Positions 38,201 to 49,640 of a stretch of DNA of 64,000 nucleotides are shown here, one piece after another (position 1 is the first letter of the stretch; every line of letters begins with the position of its first letter). The stretch spans positions 557,501-621,500 of the forward strand of contig JACSYO010002116.1 in NCBI GenBank assembly GCA_016806645.1, read 5' to 3'. A model generated the notes under the pieces. It searched no databases. It saw only the letters and a program-made list of their open reading frames with translations, and was not told the DNA's origin. The DNA is from Ophiodon elongatus (Eukaryota > Chordata > Actinopteri > Perciformes > Hexagrammidae). Both the position numbers and the translations under genes were made by a program.

Positions 38201-39588
38201 AAAAGCCAGGGCTTAGTAACCCTTTCAAATTAGATCAGTGCCTGCTGCATCTGCTTATGTTCTCAGAGTAGAACCAGCTTTCCATAATGCTCGATTCATA
38301 AAACACCAAAAGGTAAACCCTCTTTTTCTGTGAAAGAATTTAAAAATGTAGATGACTATTTGGAGTCAGCAGTGTTTTGTTTTTTCCCCCACATTGGGCA
38401 CCTGTGCTTGTGATGGTCTGAGTTGGAGGGAGGAGGAGGACGAAGGGAGGGGAAAAAAGACGGGAGGTAGGTTGGACAAACTGTGGTTGCTTTCCAGAAA
38501 AACTCTAGCAGCACTTGTGCTGCATTTTCTTACATGTAAAGGCATTGTGATTTTCTCAGTGGAGAGATTTTTTGTCTAAAGTTCATGGGTAGTAATAATA
38601 CATGTAGCTGCCCAACCACAATTCTAGCCCTTACTTCTCCCAGTTAAAGAATCCTAAAGAAGGAAAGTGCTTGGACGGACGGACTGATGGATGGATGGAC
38701 AGGTGGGTGGATGGATGAATGAGTAGGTGCTTCTGCATTTGCTCCAGAAGCCTTCAAATATCCTCAATAAAAAACTGCAGTAAGCTTAAAATTGGCAGAA
38801 GTGTACTTTTTCCCTTCACTGAATGTAGACATCCAGACAGAGAGACAGGTCACCCGTCTTAATACATCTCAATATTCAAAAACGGTTGCAGTCCGCGGCT
38901 TACATCGTCAAGCTACTGTTGAGAGAGAGAGTCACATGCAGAGCCAGTGCTTCTACTGGTTAAATGGGCAGAGACGCGCCCAACTCCCACTAACAACAAG
39001 GTGTCATGTTCGGACAGTAAAGAAAGTCAAAACTAAATTTTACACATCTGAGGAATGGGACAGAATTAGAAAAACAAAACAATGCAAAATAATGAGTAAG
39101 AGAGAGAGAATATTAAAAGTGAGAGAAGAAAGCACGAGGTCTAAATATTACAGTACAGGAACAGTTGGCTTGTCCTTTCTGTCTCTCTCTCTCTCTGTCC
39201 CCACCGACTGAGGAGTCCTTGTCCACAGTTAACCAGCAGCTGGCCATCAGGTTGGCCATTTCAACCGACAGCTGACAAGTGGATTGGCCAGTCAACCGTA
39301 ACAAACAGCACAAATTGCTAGCAAAACAATCACTGGCCAGCATTAACGGTCTTAAATTGACCAATAACCAACCAGCAAAGGCCGACCTGGCTCCAGTGGA
39401 GAACTGGATATAAATTGCTTAAAAAATATAAATAAAAAAACAACCAGCTTTCTTGGATGTCATTCAGTCTTTTCAATCAAAAAAGAGGGAGAGATTTTCC
39501 AAACCCGACTTCTGGCACCATAGTAGTATTTGAAGTTTAAGTAGTAGTCTCGTTGGTGTACGATGGCGATGAGCGAGGGTGGAGGAGT

Positions 39589-42500
39589 CTAGGTGTCGAG
39601 GCAGGTGCGCCTCCTGTTGGCCAGGAGGTCTCTGTAAACGGAGGAGTTGAGGAAACGTGGGAAGGAATCGCGATGCATCAGGGTGTAGATCTGGAACTGG
39701 GCCTCCTCGTACATCAGGTTGCTGGGCTCCGTCAGGGTCTGGTTTATTCCTTCTCTGACCCGCGAGTCCAGACTCACCTGGAATGAGGAAAACAAATTCT
39801 ATTCATTAACTATGGTGTTTTTTTTAAGTAAATGCTAAATGGACTGTACTTGTACAGCGCTTTCCTAGTCTTCCGACCACTCAAACATTACGTGTCATCA
39901 TTCACCCTTTCACACCCATTCATACACTGATGGCTGGGGCTACCATGCAAGGCTCCATCTGCCCATCAGGACTATCTAACCATTCACTCACCACAGGAAG
40001 AGCCTGCGGGAGCAAATCGGGGTTAAGTGTCTTGTCCAAGGACACAACGAAATGGACTGGCGGAGCCGGGGATCGAACCGCCGATCCTTTGATTGAGCCA
40101 CAGTCGCCCCTTGTGCCCTGTAAAGTGCCAGTGCCTTCATTAAAATATGACACTTACTCCATAGGAAGATGTGCGAAACATTAACAGCTAAATATGATTC
40201 ATCTGGCAACAACCTAGCCGATCACTGTTTGGGTTCTTAACAGGACTAAGAGTCCTCAGCCATGCTAGAAGCTTTGTGGGGCTGCACTTTACGTTAGCAT
40301 GCTGACATGACAACATTATAAAATAACATGCTTGGCCTGTGGTGTTGCTGCTTGCAGCTTTGTCAAGAACCGCTCTTAAAAACAACTTCACACCCATGTT
40401 TCTTTAGTTTCTCAGCAGCCACCTGCCATGACGTAGTTGCATGCAGCTACTCAGTAAAAAACACCGGTGAAATACACTCATGGTTCACAGGAAAAAACAT
40501 GAAGGCCCTAAAGCACTTTAAAAACTGCAACTCAGCTGTAGAGCCTAGTACTTACAAAATCTAACAGTCAAATATGATATGATGCATTATTATTAATTTA
40601 ACTATCCAGCATCATATTAGAACAGACGTTAATTAAATGTAAGCACATTGTGCTGATGTTGCCTCTCTTTCACTCTCCATTTGAATTCAGGAGTTACTGT
40701 GTGGTATTAATAGTTTTACTATTTATGGTTAATAGTTTTACATAAGAAACTTTTTGAGCGCTCCCTCCGCCAATACCAACATTCCCAGTTAGAGAAAGGG
40801 CAAAAAGTTAAGCTGGGCAGCATTTGCCTCTGGCTCCTAAATCACTAAATCCGGCCCTGAAAATCACATCCAAGTCGGGATTACTTGCGGAAACATTGGT
40901 GAAATACACTTAAAAGAGGTCATTTCCAAATAGCCGTATTAGTCGCTTGCTTTAACATATTATAAAGTACAGCATGGAATTAATTAGCGGAGGTATTTTG
41001 CTAGCAGTGAAGTTATTAGTCTTATAAGTTAGTATCAAGGCTTACAGCAGAGAAATTTGATCACAGGGTAAAAAAGAAAAAAGAAAAGTTATGAAAGAAG
41101 TACTGGCTGCAACATCGGATGACATACACTTAGCAGAAGTATTTATGTCCATAGAGGAATATTAGTTACGTGCTTTGACTTTGCTTGACTTTCTCCATGG
41201 AAAGTCATGAGGATTCATCATCTGCAGACTATGAATGTCTGTACCATATTTCATAGCAAACATATATTTCAGTCTCAACCAAAGTGGAGGACTGGCCGAA
41301 CCACACATGACATTGCCATCCCATCACTTCTGCTTATTCAACACAAATAGAGCCGGTACCTCTTTGGGTGATAATATGGACACGTAGTCTTCGTATATGA
41401 TCCTGGACTTCTCCTCCACCACGGTGGGATCCGTCTCCTTCCTCAGCTCCTCACAGGCCAACCAGAAAAGCAGATTGTCCTCGCTGTACTCCGAGCGCAG
41501 GAACTCCCGGAAGACCTCCCGGCCCTCCAGCGAGCGCAGCATCATCTCAAAGCTCCGTGCCCACGACAGCACCTCGTCTAGACTGGGGTGTCTACAGACG
41601 GACAAAAATGAATAAATGAAGACTGACACACAACCATACTGACACAAACATGCAAGGAGGGATGATGGCTGGACTTACTGTTCATCTGCAGCTTCAATAC
41701 TGTCCATCTTGGTGCAGGCTTGTCGTTCACTCCTCTCCAGCCTGTCTTCAGTCCTGGAAAGTAGAACAATAAATGATTGTGCTCGCCAAAATAAAAGTCT
41801 GGACTTGTTTCTAGCACTTTAAATGGATGAGTTTGAGTTGTTATGAGATTAACTTGTTGATGAAAAGTTCCAGTTCGATCAGAATTACATCTTGCATATA
41901 TAAGGTTGTGGTCAATATTTATGTAGAATTAAGGCTGCAACAATACATTGATTGTGATAAAAATATCACTTCTAAAAGATAGAGCGTGGGTTTTTTTTTT
42001 GTCTCTAATTTATCCCTGAGCAAATCAGCATTCACCATCCTCGGTTACCACCCAAGGGAAAAAATATGCAACAACTTGACATCCAGAGCCAATCGACAAG
42101 ATCTTTATCAGTAAGTATCAGGGCAAAAGAGGTGTGTCTCATCGAGAGTTTGACTCATGCTTCAGATTAAAAATGAAGAAATCTCGACCTGCAACTTCTG
42201 CAATCTGTGACTTTATTTACTCTTTAAACATTTTACGAAAGTGCAATACTAAATTGTTGGAGTACAATATGCAGCCTGTGATGGGGGCTGGAGTCAACAC
42301 TATTTAATAAGAGGTTTAAGCAGGTTAAGACCTGTGTGCACTAATTTCTCTGTTCTAGAGCTGAAACTATTGATTGATTAATCAACTATTGGATCAATGG
42401 AAAATTAATCAGAAAACATTTTGATGATTGTTATTTTCAAGTAAATCTGCAAAGATGATCACAGCTTCTCACTTTTGAGGATGTATTACCTGCATTTGTG

Positions 42501-45500
42501 TGATAGTAATCACATTTTATAGCCCAAACAATCAATCGATGGATCAAGAAAATGATGGGCAGAGAAATCCATAATGAAAGCAACTGCTAAATGCAGCTCT
42601 GCTGAGAGATGCGGAGTTCATCTCGTCCAGCTATCAAAAGCACTCGGAAGCAGCAGTGTGAGCGTGAAACAACATGTTCAAAGTCCATAAAGTCAAAACC
42701 TTTATGTAAACACTTGAAACACACACGGTAGCCTCTCTGTCTATCGTAGCTCAGTCACACATGCTGAGTCCACAATGCAACACACTCAGAGCTGTCTATT
42801 TCTGTCACACCATAGAGGCTCTTTCCTTCCTCTTGCTGTCTCTTGTCAAAGTCCCCATTGTGCGGCAGTGATAAGCTAAGCTAGCCACAGCCCGCGGGCT
42901 CCCTCACAATACAGCTAAATATACAGGCTGTTCTTCACAGCTGTTTTGCATGTGATGTGTGGATGGAAATAGAAGGCAGTCCAACTCGATAAGGGCCTTG
43001 TCTGAGGGCGGATGAGGAGGGGTTAGAAAGTAAGGGGAGAAAAGAGAGAAAAAGAGGATGGATAAAAAAAAAACTAAACATAACAGTATGCTTTGACTCA
43101 TCAGGGCTGTCGACTGAGATTCTAAATAAAAATATGATAAGATAAAACTTTATTAATCCAGAGGGAAACTCTTGTTTCCAGAGTTTGATCGAAGACTGAA
43201 ACAGAAGACTGATAAAAACAGTAGAATCAAAACACAAACATATGAACAATAAGAGTAATAAGTATTAAGTGAGTAAGAGGTAATACTGACACCAGTGCAA
43301 AATAGAGTAGCATAAGAACGAGGTAGATATAGTAAAAAAAAACAAAAAAAACAATGTCACTTTCATTAATTGAAAATGAAATGTGACGTTTTACTGGGAA
43401 TCCCCACTGGAAGAGACGTGAACAGCTCGCCCTGGCATCCAGTCCACACTCACTCCGTCACCAGGCGGACTGACAGCAGACATTTACTGAACCAAAATAG
43501 TTTTCATGTCTGCTCCATGGGAAGAAAAGTGTGGAGGTGCATGTATTAATTGATTAATTGATTGAGAGGAATCTGCCCAACAGACGAGCTCACGGATAGA
43601 CTGGGCGCCTCGATCAATCAATATAGATACGATTAACAAGTTCAAAACATATTTACAGCAGGATATTTGTGTGATTTACACGGCTGTCTATGCAGATTAC
43701 GCTTCACTGATAGCGTAAAACAACGCGGGAGCTTCTCGGGGGGGGCGGGGGGGGATTGATACATTTAATATCATGGAAGCACATCCTGTCCGTGACGGAC
43801 GTCAAAAACACGTTCAGCCGGGATTGGTCGAGCTGAACGAGGAATACATGAAAACAACAACCGTAATGGCAGCAGAGAACTCTGCCAATGAGAGTGAGAC
43901 ACTGTGTCCCAACAGCGAGCGCTATGTTACGCCACGTAAACAAAACATGTTCCTATCAGCTGTGCGCTCCAGAGCAGACTGGAGACGCAGCCGCCTCAAA
44001 GAAAGGTGACTGGTACTTGCCGTCGTCCGACATTTGTACCTTTTAAAACAGAAAACACAATGTTTTATATTGTGATATTTACTGGAAATGACACACAATT
44101 TAACAAACAGCTACTTTGAGGCGATCTCCCTCCAGCTAGCTGCCACTATATTTGGGGGGTTTTACAGTAAAATGAGGAGGTATTGAATACGTAAATCATC
44201 ATTTCAACTTCACAAATCAGCTGTTGACAAAAAGTTAAGCTCAGGACGGTCGGTGCGTCGTGCTGCGTCGTTCAGAGCCGTTGCCATGGACACGTTGCCG
44301 TGGACATAATGCGCAAAAATAGGTAATTGAATAGTTCGAACCTACGTGGTTTTTAAGAACGAATATTTGAATATTTGTCACGCTTTTGTTCTCCTTCAGT
44401 CCCTAAACTTCACAGCGGCAGAGGAGATCTCCTGTGACTCTCACACACTCTCACAGATCGTAAATATGAGAGTAAAAAAAAAAAAAAGTGACACAGAGAG
44501 CATTCAGTGATTTCCATGTAACTCACACAAACCGGCACTGAAAAAGGGAAATCGTCCCTCCCAGCATTCACGCGAAAAATGGGCACTGAAGACACATTTC
44601 CAGGATCATTTCATGGATATCTGACACCAACATTTGATTGAGAAACACCCAGCGGAGTCACAGAGCGCTCACTGCAGGGGCCCAGTCCACAAGCTGCCAC
44701 CACTTCAGATGAAGTGGTGTGAAAGAAGCAGCACATTCACCATTCACTGCCTGAAAACAATGTTTCATTCACTCTTCTCTCCCGGCAAGAGCGCAGCCAC
44801 ATGAGGCAGCGGCAGCAGCTACACAGCAGTTACTGGTTTTGGTGCCTTGCTCAGGGGCAGTAATTGCAAGTTTGTAACCCGTAACTATTCGCACACTGAG
44901 ACATTTTCTGTTGCGTGGGTTTTCCGTTCTCTTCTCTCCAATTTGAAAATGTAAGGTAGGAATTAAAGGTGCAACTAATGATTATGTTCTGCCCACTATT
45001 TTCTAGATTAATCAACAAATCCTTTGTTTTGTAAAATGTTACAAAATGCCAACCATAATTTCTCATTTCTTACATTTCTAAATAGCTCGTTTTGCTTCCA
45101 AAAATCAAAGATATTCAGTTTACAAAAACATCAAATATTCACTTTTTGAGAAGCTGTAACTACAGCATCTTTGGCATTTTGCTGAAGAATTTTGCTAAAT
45201 TGTTCCAGATCAATATTTTGTCAATCGACTAATCAATTAATTATCTAATTATTTCAGCTCTACAAGGAATAATAGCCACTTTTCTTGCCATCCTTCCATT
45301 CAATTGATAAACAAATTTTAAGCAAACTTTTGAAAAAGAAATGTGAAGTAGACTGGTTTCCATCAACTGGTTTGGATCAAATAAACTCTGCGACAGCATA
45401 ATTTGTTTAGAACTTGGCACTTCCTGCTACACGTGGCTGTAATCCGCCAGTAAAAGAATAGAAGACGAAGGGTTGGCAAACTAGAAACGAGTCGGATGAC

Positions 45501-47236
45501 TATTTAACTGATTTGCAGAAGAAAATTGGAGAGAGGTCTTCAGGATTTTTTTTTTCAGTTGGGCGAGTTTCAATTGTTCTTTCATGTCAGGAAATATTGG
45601 CCATGTTTAATGTTATGAGACAAAGACAAGCATTCACAATGTTATGTGGAAATCTGAGACTATTCCGACAGCACAAATGACTGATCGGTCATGGGAGTTA
45701 AATGTTTGCTACGTCAGAATTAATTCGGCAAAGGCGTTTCCATAATCTATTTAGCGCATCGACTATTTTTCTCAAGCGAGCCTAAAAACGTATTTTCACA
45801 ATTGAGGACGTTTTTTCAAACTTTGCCGTTTCCATACAGCTTTTCTAATGCAATACTTCAAATGAGAATGAATGTGAAAGGAAACACGGCCAGCGACTGC
45901 CTGAAGTTTACCACCAATAAACATCACCAGACACCCGACCGCTGCTGCTGCTGCTGCTGCTGCCACCTTTTATGCATTTGATTTATTCCCCCCAAAAAAC
46001 AAAGAAACATTTCACTTAAAAATGAACGTCACAGAGCCTCTGTGCTTCAGTATTGTTTATATACAGTAAAGGAGAACGGCAACCACTACGCAAAAACACC
46101 AACAGCGAAGAAATGACATTATCCTTTACATTCCTACAATTACCTGTCAAACACACCTTTACCACAGACAAGCTGACCATGCAGGAGCCAAAAACCTGGT
46201 TTCTGCTAAATCTGGCACGGCCATTTAAACCTGCAGGCTTTGAATCCAAAGGGGAGAAGGTACTCAATGATGACTAATAATGTTATACCACCCCAACATC
46301 GTCCATGACCACGGTGAGACAGGAAAACATAGTAAAACAACAAACAGTGGAATAAAGCTTATTTGAATAGCTGGATTCAGGTGATGTGTCTGGTCTTGAT
46401 AACATTTCACTGCTGTATAATTTGGTATTATTTATTAGAATTTATTATAAATTACATGATCCATCACATCTTGTGCTTTGTTCAGACAACGTCCCCCATC
46501 ATTGTGGGAATTTTTCCTTATCTGAACCGATGGTCTACAGACAGAGGAAGCCCTTTGAGCCAAATTTACTATAAAGTTTCTATAAATGCAATCTACTGTG
46601 TCAACTGATAATGATGCTTAGAGGTGTATAGTGGGAATCTCTCTATCTCTCTATAAAATAAGATTGCTTTGGCCGGGTGGTCAAATTTATGCTTATGCTC
46701 CTGCTTCTAAGCATCCACTCTATTTTTAAAGGCAGCATCAGATTAACTGCAGTTATACATCACAGGCATCTTTGCCAAGTCGTAAAAAGTTACTGGCTGC
46801 AAAGAAACTTGCTGAAAGTCACCAGATGACATCATACCGCACAGTTTTTACAGCCTGCAAGCCCTTGTTTTTGTAAAACTCTTCATTAAGTGGCTACGCT
46901 GCACTTAATGAAGTAACATTCATTTAATTTAAAACATTTATTTCATAAATCAATAAAAATATGGATTATAGCGGCTTTAAATAAAGTGTTCTCACCCTGA
47001 GCCAAAGTCTACCTGAAATACCAAATAATGAAAAACCAACCAAAACTGGGTGGTATCAGATTCTGCAGAAGCAGATGTTATAGTATAGTTTACTATAGTA
47101 TGGTATAGTATAGTATAATATTTTCTCACCAGAGACACTTGCAGCAGCCGCACCAGCAGAGGCAGCAGGTGTTGGGTCGGGGCTGTCCGGGGGCCTGGGG
47201 TGGGGCCTCGATGTGCGCCGCCTGCCTTTTTCTCAT
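39589..47236 (-). CDS. RZ-subfamily regulator of G-protein signalling (RGS17/19/20 type)
   Basis: GTPase-activating protein for Gi/Gz alpha subunits, membrane-associated through a palmitoylated cysteine string. Coding exons on the - strand: 47236-47130, 41753-41679, 41591-41360 and 39777-39589; phases 2, 2 and 0 all fit. The 200-residue product starts MRKRQAAHIEAPPQAPG. It has seven cysteines in TCCLCWCGCCKCLW (residues 23-36), a linker with TKMDSI, and an RGS domain at about 65-187. Domain landmarks are EYSEDNLLFWLACEELRK, IIYEDYVSILSPKEV, SLDSRVREGIN and YTLMHRDSFPRFLNSSVY. The length fits RGS17 (about 210). The linker and HRDSFPRFLNS look like RGS17; LACEEL, EDYVSILSPKEV and VREGIN look like RGS19. 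I therefore give no symbol. The C terminus (RRRTCLDT) fits none that I recall. The ATG has G at -3 and no ATG lies upstream within the exon. Confidence 0.93.
39843..40112 (-). mobile_element. tRNA-derived SINE-like repeat in RGS intron 3
   Basis: On the - strand the head has a GTGGCTCAAT word (box A relic) and GCGGTTCGATCCCCGG, a pol III box B. The body then contains the 'cttgtccaaggacac' and 'cattcacccattcacacccattcat'-type segments found in a very common fish repeat. It lies just upstream (in gene sense) of RGS exon 4. Confidence 0.65.
43130..43320 (-). mobile_element. LINE 3'-end fragment, reverse orientation
   Basis: GATAAGATAAAACTTTATTAATCC is the complement of the same kind of LINE tail seen at 12.7 kb. 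The adjoining sequence, with spaced 'agtaataag' and 'gtgcaaaatag' words, fits a degraded LINE 3'UTR. Confidence 0.45.
44955..45265 (+). mobile_element. Dispersed repeat of the 'GATTAATC' type
   Basis: Begins 'aggtgcaactaatgattat', contains 'caaagatattcagtttaca' and 'caaatattcactttttgagaagctg', and ends 'tcaatcgactaatcaattaa...tttcagctct'. This is the layout of a very abundant teleost element. Weaker copies are at about 20565-20710, 42358-42545, 52334-52480 and 53371-53595 (some in reverse). I do not assign a family name. Confidence 0.6.
45941..45963. repeat. (CTG)7 triplet repeat in RGS intron 1 (between first coding exons)
   Basis: Short pure CTG/CAG run, located in the intron between the cysteine-string exon and the TKMDSI exon. 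Confidence 0.9.
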
Positions 47237-47252
47237 CTCCACTCCACTCACA
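47130..47252 (-). other. RGS first coding exon with start codon and cysteine string
   Basis: The acceptor CGCAG ends at 47253, preceded by a T/TG-rich tract. Sixteen bases of 5'UTR precede the ATG at 47236-47234, and the donor CTG|GTGAGA follows at 47129. The frame stays open back to the acceptor, so a longer N terminus is not formally excluded. MRKRQ at the start matches RGS17 and the short form of RGS20, which supports this ATG. Confidence 0.85.
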
Positions 47253-47418
47253 CTGCGGGGCTTCACAATGGATACACACAGAAAACAAACACCGTTAAAT
47301 ACCCTTCAAATTACTACTAATAATATAACAGAGAGTGCAGTTTCAAATTTGGACCCCATGCTCACTTTTGGCTCGCTAGCAATATGTCTTATTAGAGGGG
47401 AAAACATAAAAGGAACTG

Positions 47419-47440
47419 TGTGTGTGCGTGTGTGCGTGCA

Positions 47441-47471
<31 letters not shown>

Positions 47472-47476
47472 GTGTG
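47419..47476. repeat. Imperfect (TG)n tract
   Basis: TG run with CGTG interruptions in the RGS intron upstream of the first coding exon. Confidence 0.9.
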
Positions 47477-47680
47477 AGAAAGAGAGATGAAGCGAGAGAG
47501 AGCGAGAGAGCACTCAAGCGGGACCGAGAGGATTCCCTTCCTTGTACGGTACGAGGGTTTCTGGCATTAAGCCACGGCTTTCTCTTGGCTTTGAAAGACA
47601 CGACACATTCATTTCAATGTCCACAGACACGGACGGAGAAACAGGGTCTACAAATCACACACGCAGACAGACAAGTGTTT

Positions 47681-47831
47681 GCATTCCATTGCAAATGCAC
47701 AGTGATGCGTTGATGCTTCTGCTATTTTGTCTTTAATTTAGATGACACGTAATGAAAATGAACAGTATGTGGCCGCAAAAATAAAAATGATTGAGTGCAA
47801 CGGTCCAAAAAGAGGGCCAGTATTGTTCTTT
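47681..47831. repeat. Duplicated 151-bp module, copy 1
   Basis: Matches 48391-48541 over the same length without gaps, with about nine mismatches counted by eye (about 94% identity). Both begin GCATTCCATTGCAAATGCAC and share GATGACACGTAATGAAAATG. It lies in RGS intron 1, about 430 bases upstream of the first coding exon in the sense of the gene. It resembles none of the dispersed repeats I recognise. Confidence 0.85.
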
Positions 47832-48390
47832 GCAATATATACACACAAATTCACGCACACACTCATATTAACCCGCTGTTGCCTTTGAATGTGCACCGTC
47901 CTCCGCACAGGAGGGAGATGAGGATCTCAGCAGGGACAACAACAACTGAAAGGGGACATATCATGAAAAACATACATTTAGGTAGCCGTGTGCCCAGCAA
48001 CCCACAAACAGGGGAATAAGACACTCCATTCAGATGTGTCTCTCCTTATGTCACATACAGGCTCATTAGAATATACCACCATCGGAGTATCTCCACCCAC
48101 AGCTTTAGAACTACCTTTGCAAAGTCGCACCATATGTTTCTCACAAGCCAATCACAGCAGACTGGGATTTCTCTGGAGGAGGGCTTAAAGAGACAGAATG
48201 GAGAGATGCAGACAGGTTTATTAAGACAGACTATATGAGGAAACTAATGTGTTTTCAACATTAAACCATTTAAACAACAAAACAAAAAGTACAAGTGTGA
48301 ACCTGAAAATGAACATAATGTGTCACCGTTAAATAATATGGTGCTTCTCTCGTCTCGTTACCCTGTGGTTACACTAAATGATTTGATGCA

Positions 48391-48541
48391 GCATTCCATT
48401 GCAAATGCACAGTGATGCATTGATGTTTCTAGTATTTTGTCTTTAATTTAGATGACACGTAATGAAAATGAACAGTATGTGGTCACAAAAATAAAAATGA
48501 TTGAGCGCAACGGTCCAAAAAGAGGGCCAGCATTGTTCTTC
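48391..48541. repeat. Duplicated 151-bp module, copy 2
   Basis: Second direct copy, 710 bases to the right of copy 1 and in the same orientation. The flanks differ from those of copy 1, so the duplication boundaries are sharp on both sides. Confidence 0.85.
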
Positions 48542-49099
48542 GAGATTAAAATGTGCACAGAGAGAAACAATTTCTTATAATCTTATAAAGGCTGGTTCTT
48601 AAATACAACAAACAAAGTTATGGACTGTGCAGCATTTACCAAAAAATTTTCCTTTTGAACAGTTCAGCAAGACTTTCATTCCTTTGTCACGGAACTGCAA
48701 ACTAGTTCCAGTCTGTTCTCACTTAAAGCCACTGTGGACAATCCTGTGCCGGTCCTCGCCCCGGGTTTCCCCCGGCCTCTAGAGAGGCTTTGAAGGTGAA
48801 AGTGCCTTCGGCCTTGCATGTAGAAGGAGTGTGAAGAGCCACTTTAACATCACACAACGGCCCCGATAGGCAAACAACCCTTTAGGCTACTCAAAATAAA
48901 AATACTCTTAATCTAATGTCTGAGATAATAACATACGGTATCGTCTAATATTGCTATTTTTCACCTTCCTCCAAGCAGAAGATACCACTTGGCTGGCTTT
49001 TAACGCACTAAATAGGCCGGGAAAAACCTTAACCTCGCTATAACTATAACAGCCAAAAATCTACAACAGGAAACACTACAAAGATCACGGAGGAAGCAG

Positions 49100-49640
49100 A
49101 AAGCCAGAATAAATCCTCTCCTGTTACCAGATAGAGGAGATAATAATGATCACACACTCCACACCACAATTTGGGGCATTTAAGCTTAATTGGAGTAGGC
49201 GGTGTAACGTGAAAAAAGCACTAATGAACTGCAGTCCAGAAACTCTTACCTGCAAAGCCATGGCTCAAATTAAACTCATTAAACACTTAAAAATCCAAAT
49301 AAAAGTGAGTGCGCTCCAGGACCAACAGGGGAGCCTTCTCTCTCTCTCTCTCGTTCCCTCTACTCTGCATACGAGCTTGCCTTTTACCACAATGATGATA
49401 CAGTACATAGCAGTTAAGGCTGAGGCGACCTGCCTCATATGCAAATACTGTCGCCTGACCGGTGGGGTGGCCATCAGTTATTCAGCGACCAGACAACATC
49501 TGTGGAAAAACAGGCAGCTAGATGCAAACGACAGCGAGGGCACGGCTTTGTTCTAAAACCCGGAGAAGGAGGCCGCATTGACACGACATGCAAATATGGA
49601 GTGGAAATACAAATACACCCAGATGTGATGGGAAAAAAAA
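49100..49640. promoter_or_regulatory. Possible conserved intronic regulatory block
   Basis: The sequence is of even composition and free of recognisable repeats. It has two exact octamer motifs (ATGCAAAT at 49439-49446 and 49588-49595) and AATT-rich homeodomain-like words such as TTAAGCTTAATTGG at about 49180. Open frames across it do not look coding. The regulatory role is inferred from sequence texture only. Confidence 0.25.

Larger units (their letters stand above)
31400..39588 (-). other. Putative long 3'UTR of the RGS gene
   Basis: After the stop codon the sequence is AT-rich, lacks recognisable genes and contains few recognisable repeats for most of its length. On the - strand a proximal AATAAA lies at 35284-35289, followed by GU-rich sequence. 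A distal AATAAA lies at 31417-31422, followed by a TGTGAGTGTGTCT-type element. Use of these would give 3'UTRs of about 4.3 and 8.2 kb. Long 3'UTRs are known for RGS17. The extent is an inference from signals alone. A foldback repeat at 32187-32575 lies within the distal part. Confidence 0.45.

Noticed and set aside
38792..39211. 139-codon + strand frame
   Set aside because: It is antisense to the putative RGS 3'UTR, has no domain or upstream context, and is Lys/Arg/Ser-rich as random AT sequence gives.
49146..49556. 136-codon + strand frame
   Set aside because: No recognised motif. The segment reads better as conserved-looking non-coding sequence within the RGS intron.
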